32,358 bases of DNA. Source: Clostridiales bacterium. Lineage in GTDB: Bacteria > Bacillota > Desulfotomaculia > Desulfotomaculales > VENG01. Under the pieces are notes generated by a model that saw only the letters and a program-made list of their open reading frames with translations, made no database searches and was not told the origin of the DNA. The stretch lies in contig JADQBQ010000046.1 of NCBI GenBank assembly GCA_016278505.1, forward strand, positions 1-32,358, given 5' to 3'. How positions within the stretch are numbered: position 1 is the first letter of the stretch; each line of letters opens with the position of its first letter. Of the stretch, positions 31,564-32,358 are shown piece by piece. Made by a program: the position numbers and the translations under genes.

Positions 31564-31884
31564 CTAATTGAACAAAGATTGCATTTTCATCATCAACGAC
31601 ATATCACCCTGCACTCTTATTTTCCCACTCATAAAAGCACCCATTGGCTCCAATTTTTTATTTACCAGGTCTTTAAAATTCTCAACATCCATAAAAATAG
31701 TTACATCCGGGTTATCGCTCTTGCCTTCATTTATCCTTCCTGCTCCATCCTTTATTACAGCGTAATATTCTCCACCACCATCACCTGTAAGACTAAATTG
31801 TATAGTTGCCGAAAGCCCTTCTATCTTTGATGGGTTTGAGTCAATTTTTTGCTGTAATTTTTCAAACAGTTCCTTGCTCTCCAT
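31564..31884 (-). CDS. SCP2 sterol-carrier-domain protein (106 aa)
   Basis: One SCP2-like lipid-binding domain fills the chain. Seen are helix SKELFEKLQQKID, the strand region IQFSLTGDGGGEYYAVI, then DVTIFMDVENFKDLVNKKLEPMGAFMSGKIRVQGDMSLMMKMQSLF, which is typical of the family. The start is ATG at 31884 with GAGGAGGGGTGACC upstream; longer frames lack this. Such proteins bind fatty acyl chains or acyl-CoA. The acyl-CoA ligase two genes away suggests, but does not prove, a shared lipid role. Confidence 0.85.
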   Translation of the reverse strand: MESKELFEKLQQKIDSNPSKIEGLSATIQFSLTGDGGGEYYAVIKDGAGRINEGKSDNPDVTIFMDVENFKDLVNKKLEPMGAFMSGKIRVQGDMSLMMKMQSLFN

Positions 31885-32019
31885 ATATTGGTCACCCCTC
31901 CTCATTTTAACTAATATATTCTTTACTATAATATTAAGTGCACAGTAATAAATACAAGCGGCAAATACAGTGTAAGCAACAAATAACGTGCTGTCAATGA
32001 AAACAGCGGAGTACATACA

Positions 32020-32061
32020 AATAACTCAACGCTCGGTGCCAGGCACTTTTGTTGAGTTATT
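32020..32061. repeat. REP-like cruciform near the rRNA operon end
   Basis: The 11-bp arms AATAACTCAAC (32020-32030) and GTTGAGTTATT (32051-32061) enclose an inner GTGCC-A-GGCAC palindrome. The inner GGTGCCAGGCAC is a motif often seen in bacterial REP elements. It lies between the SCP2 gene promoter region and the rRNA terminator. Confidence 0.5.
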
Positions 32062-32080
32062 GTGATTTTTGCACATAGAT

Positions 32081-32111
32081 AAAGCCCTCCGGATGTGATC
32101 CGAAGGGCTTT
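32081..32111 (-). terminator. rRNA operon terminator
   Basis: AAAGCCCT/AGGGCTTT arms with an inner CGGAT/ATCCG helix lie just beyond the 3' end of the 5S gene. The T content is modest on the minus strand. Confidence 0.75.
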
Positions 32112-32121
32112 TAATAAATAG

Positions 32122-32239
32122 CTCTGGCGACGACCTACTCTCCCGGGGGCGAAGCCCCAAGTACCATCGGCACTGGTAAGCTTAACTACCGTGTTCGGCA
32201 TGGGAACGGGTGTATCCTTACCGTTATGGTCACCAGAAA
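32122..32239 (-). rRNA. rrf: 5S ribosomal RNA
   Basis: Read leftward the gene begins TTTCTGGTGACCATAACGG and ends GTCGTCGCCAGA, so the ends pair. The highly conserved CCCATGCCGAACACGG loop is present. The length is about 117 nt. Ends are placed to within a few bases. Confidence 0.95.
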
Positions 32240-32299
32240 TTTTAAGCTCTCTCAAAACTACACAGCAAGAAGAATTTGGCATTGGCATGATGCTTTTTG

Positions 32300-32358
32300 G
32301 GTCAAGCCCTCGACCTATTAGTACCGGTCCGCTGAACGCATTGCTGCGCTTACACTCC
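32300..32358 (-). rRNA. rrl: 23S ribosomal RNA, 3' end only
   Basis: The last bases of the window, read leftward, are the conserved 23S terminus (GCGTTCAGCGGACCGGTACT, then AATAGGTCGAGGGCTTGACC). The rest lies beyond the right edge. The rRNA operon runs leftward, with about 60 bp between 23S and 5S. Confidence 0.95.

Noticed and set aside
31926-32288. 120-codon minus-strand frame over the 5S gene
   Set aside because: It translates 5S rRNA and its flanks and is not a protein gene.
1-32358. CRISPR array or tRNA genes
   Set aside because: No regularly spaced identical repeats of suitable length, and no sequence with tRNA-like T-loop and acceptor pairing, were seen on either strand.

Overview
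The window looks like the chromosome of a low-to-moderate GC, Gram-positive anaerobe of the Peptococcaceae / Desulfotomaculum type. This is inferred from strong GGAGG ribosome sites, many TTG and GTG starts, a T-box leader, TRAP-type (G/U)AG leaders, a YyaL-type thioredoxin-domain protein and an rRNA operon with a typical Firmicutes 5S. No species is claimed.

Layout. 1-3115 is an accessory block: a truncated secreted-protein gene, two small paired genes, and a DUF3987/YfjI-like ATPase gene. Upstream of the two small genes and downstream of the ATPase gene lies an AT-rich stretch full of TTTTTGNCAGT-type repeats; a start-less Cys-rich ORF lies upstream of the ATPase gene. 3120-10693 is a rightward series: a thioredoxin-domain gene broken by a 51-nt hairpin insert, a Na/Pi cotransporter with a CRP-like site, cardiolipin synthase and oligoendopeptidase F. 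10738-11178 is non-coding with MITE-like inverted repeats. 11179-16809 holds mixed housekeeping genes: a cobalamin-binding-like protein, Fe-S uracil-DNA glycosylase, TtcA-like enzyme, small TusA-like protein, gamma carbonic anhydrase, CBM25 protein, YvlD-like membrane protein, iron-sulfur flavoprotein and bifunctional nuclease. 16869-18158 is a histidine-kinase-like protein without its phospho-acceptor His.

The core of the window is aromatic amino-acid synthesis under two RNA-based controls. On the minus strand a DAHP synthase and a prephenate dehydratase with a C-terminal chorismate mutase sit behind a T-box leader. Its specifier can be read as TTC (Phe), and its antiterminator/terminator part is duplicated. 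On the plus strand trpE-G-D-C-F plus a second, shorter DAHP synthase sit behind a leader with spaced (G/U)AG triplets and an intrinsic terminator, the layout of a TRAP attenuator. A second GAG array covers the trpD ribosome site. So the two DAHP synthases appear to answer to Phe and Trp separately. trpB and trpA are absent from the operon. A Crp/Fnr regulator and a coupled helical protein are divergent from trpE, and the trp -35 box lies inside a palindrome.

The right end has an acyl-CoA ligase, a metallo-beta-lactamase-fold hydrolase, an SCP2-domain protein, REP-like hairpins, and the end of a leftward rRNA operon (5S and the 3' end of 23S). The observations most worth checking are the 51-nt insert just before the CHWC motif at 3291-3341, the duplicated T-box module, the paired TRAP-like sites, and the repeat/AT-rich block beside the DUF3987-like gene.
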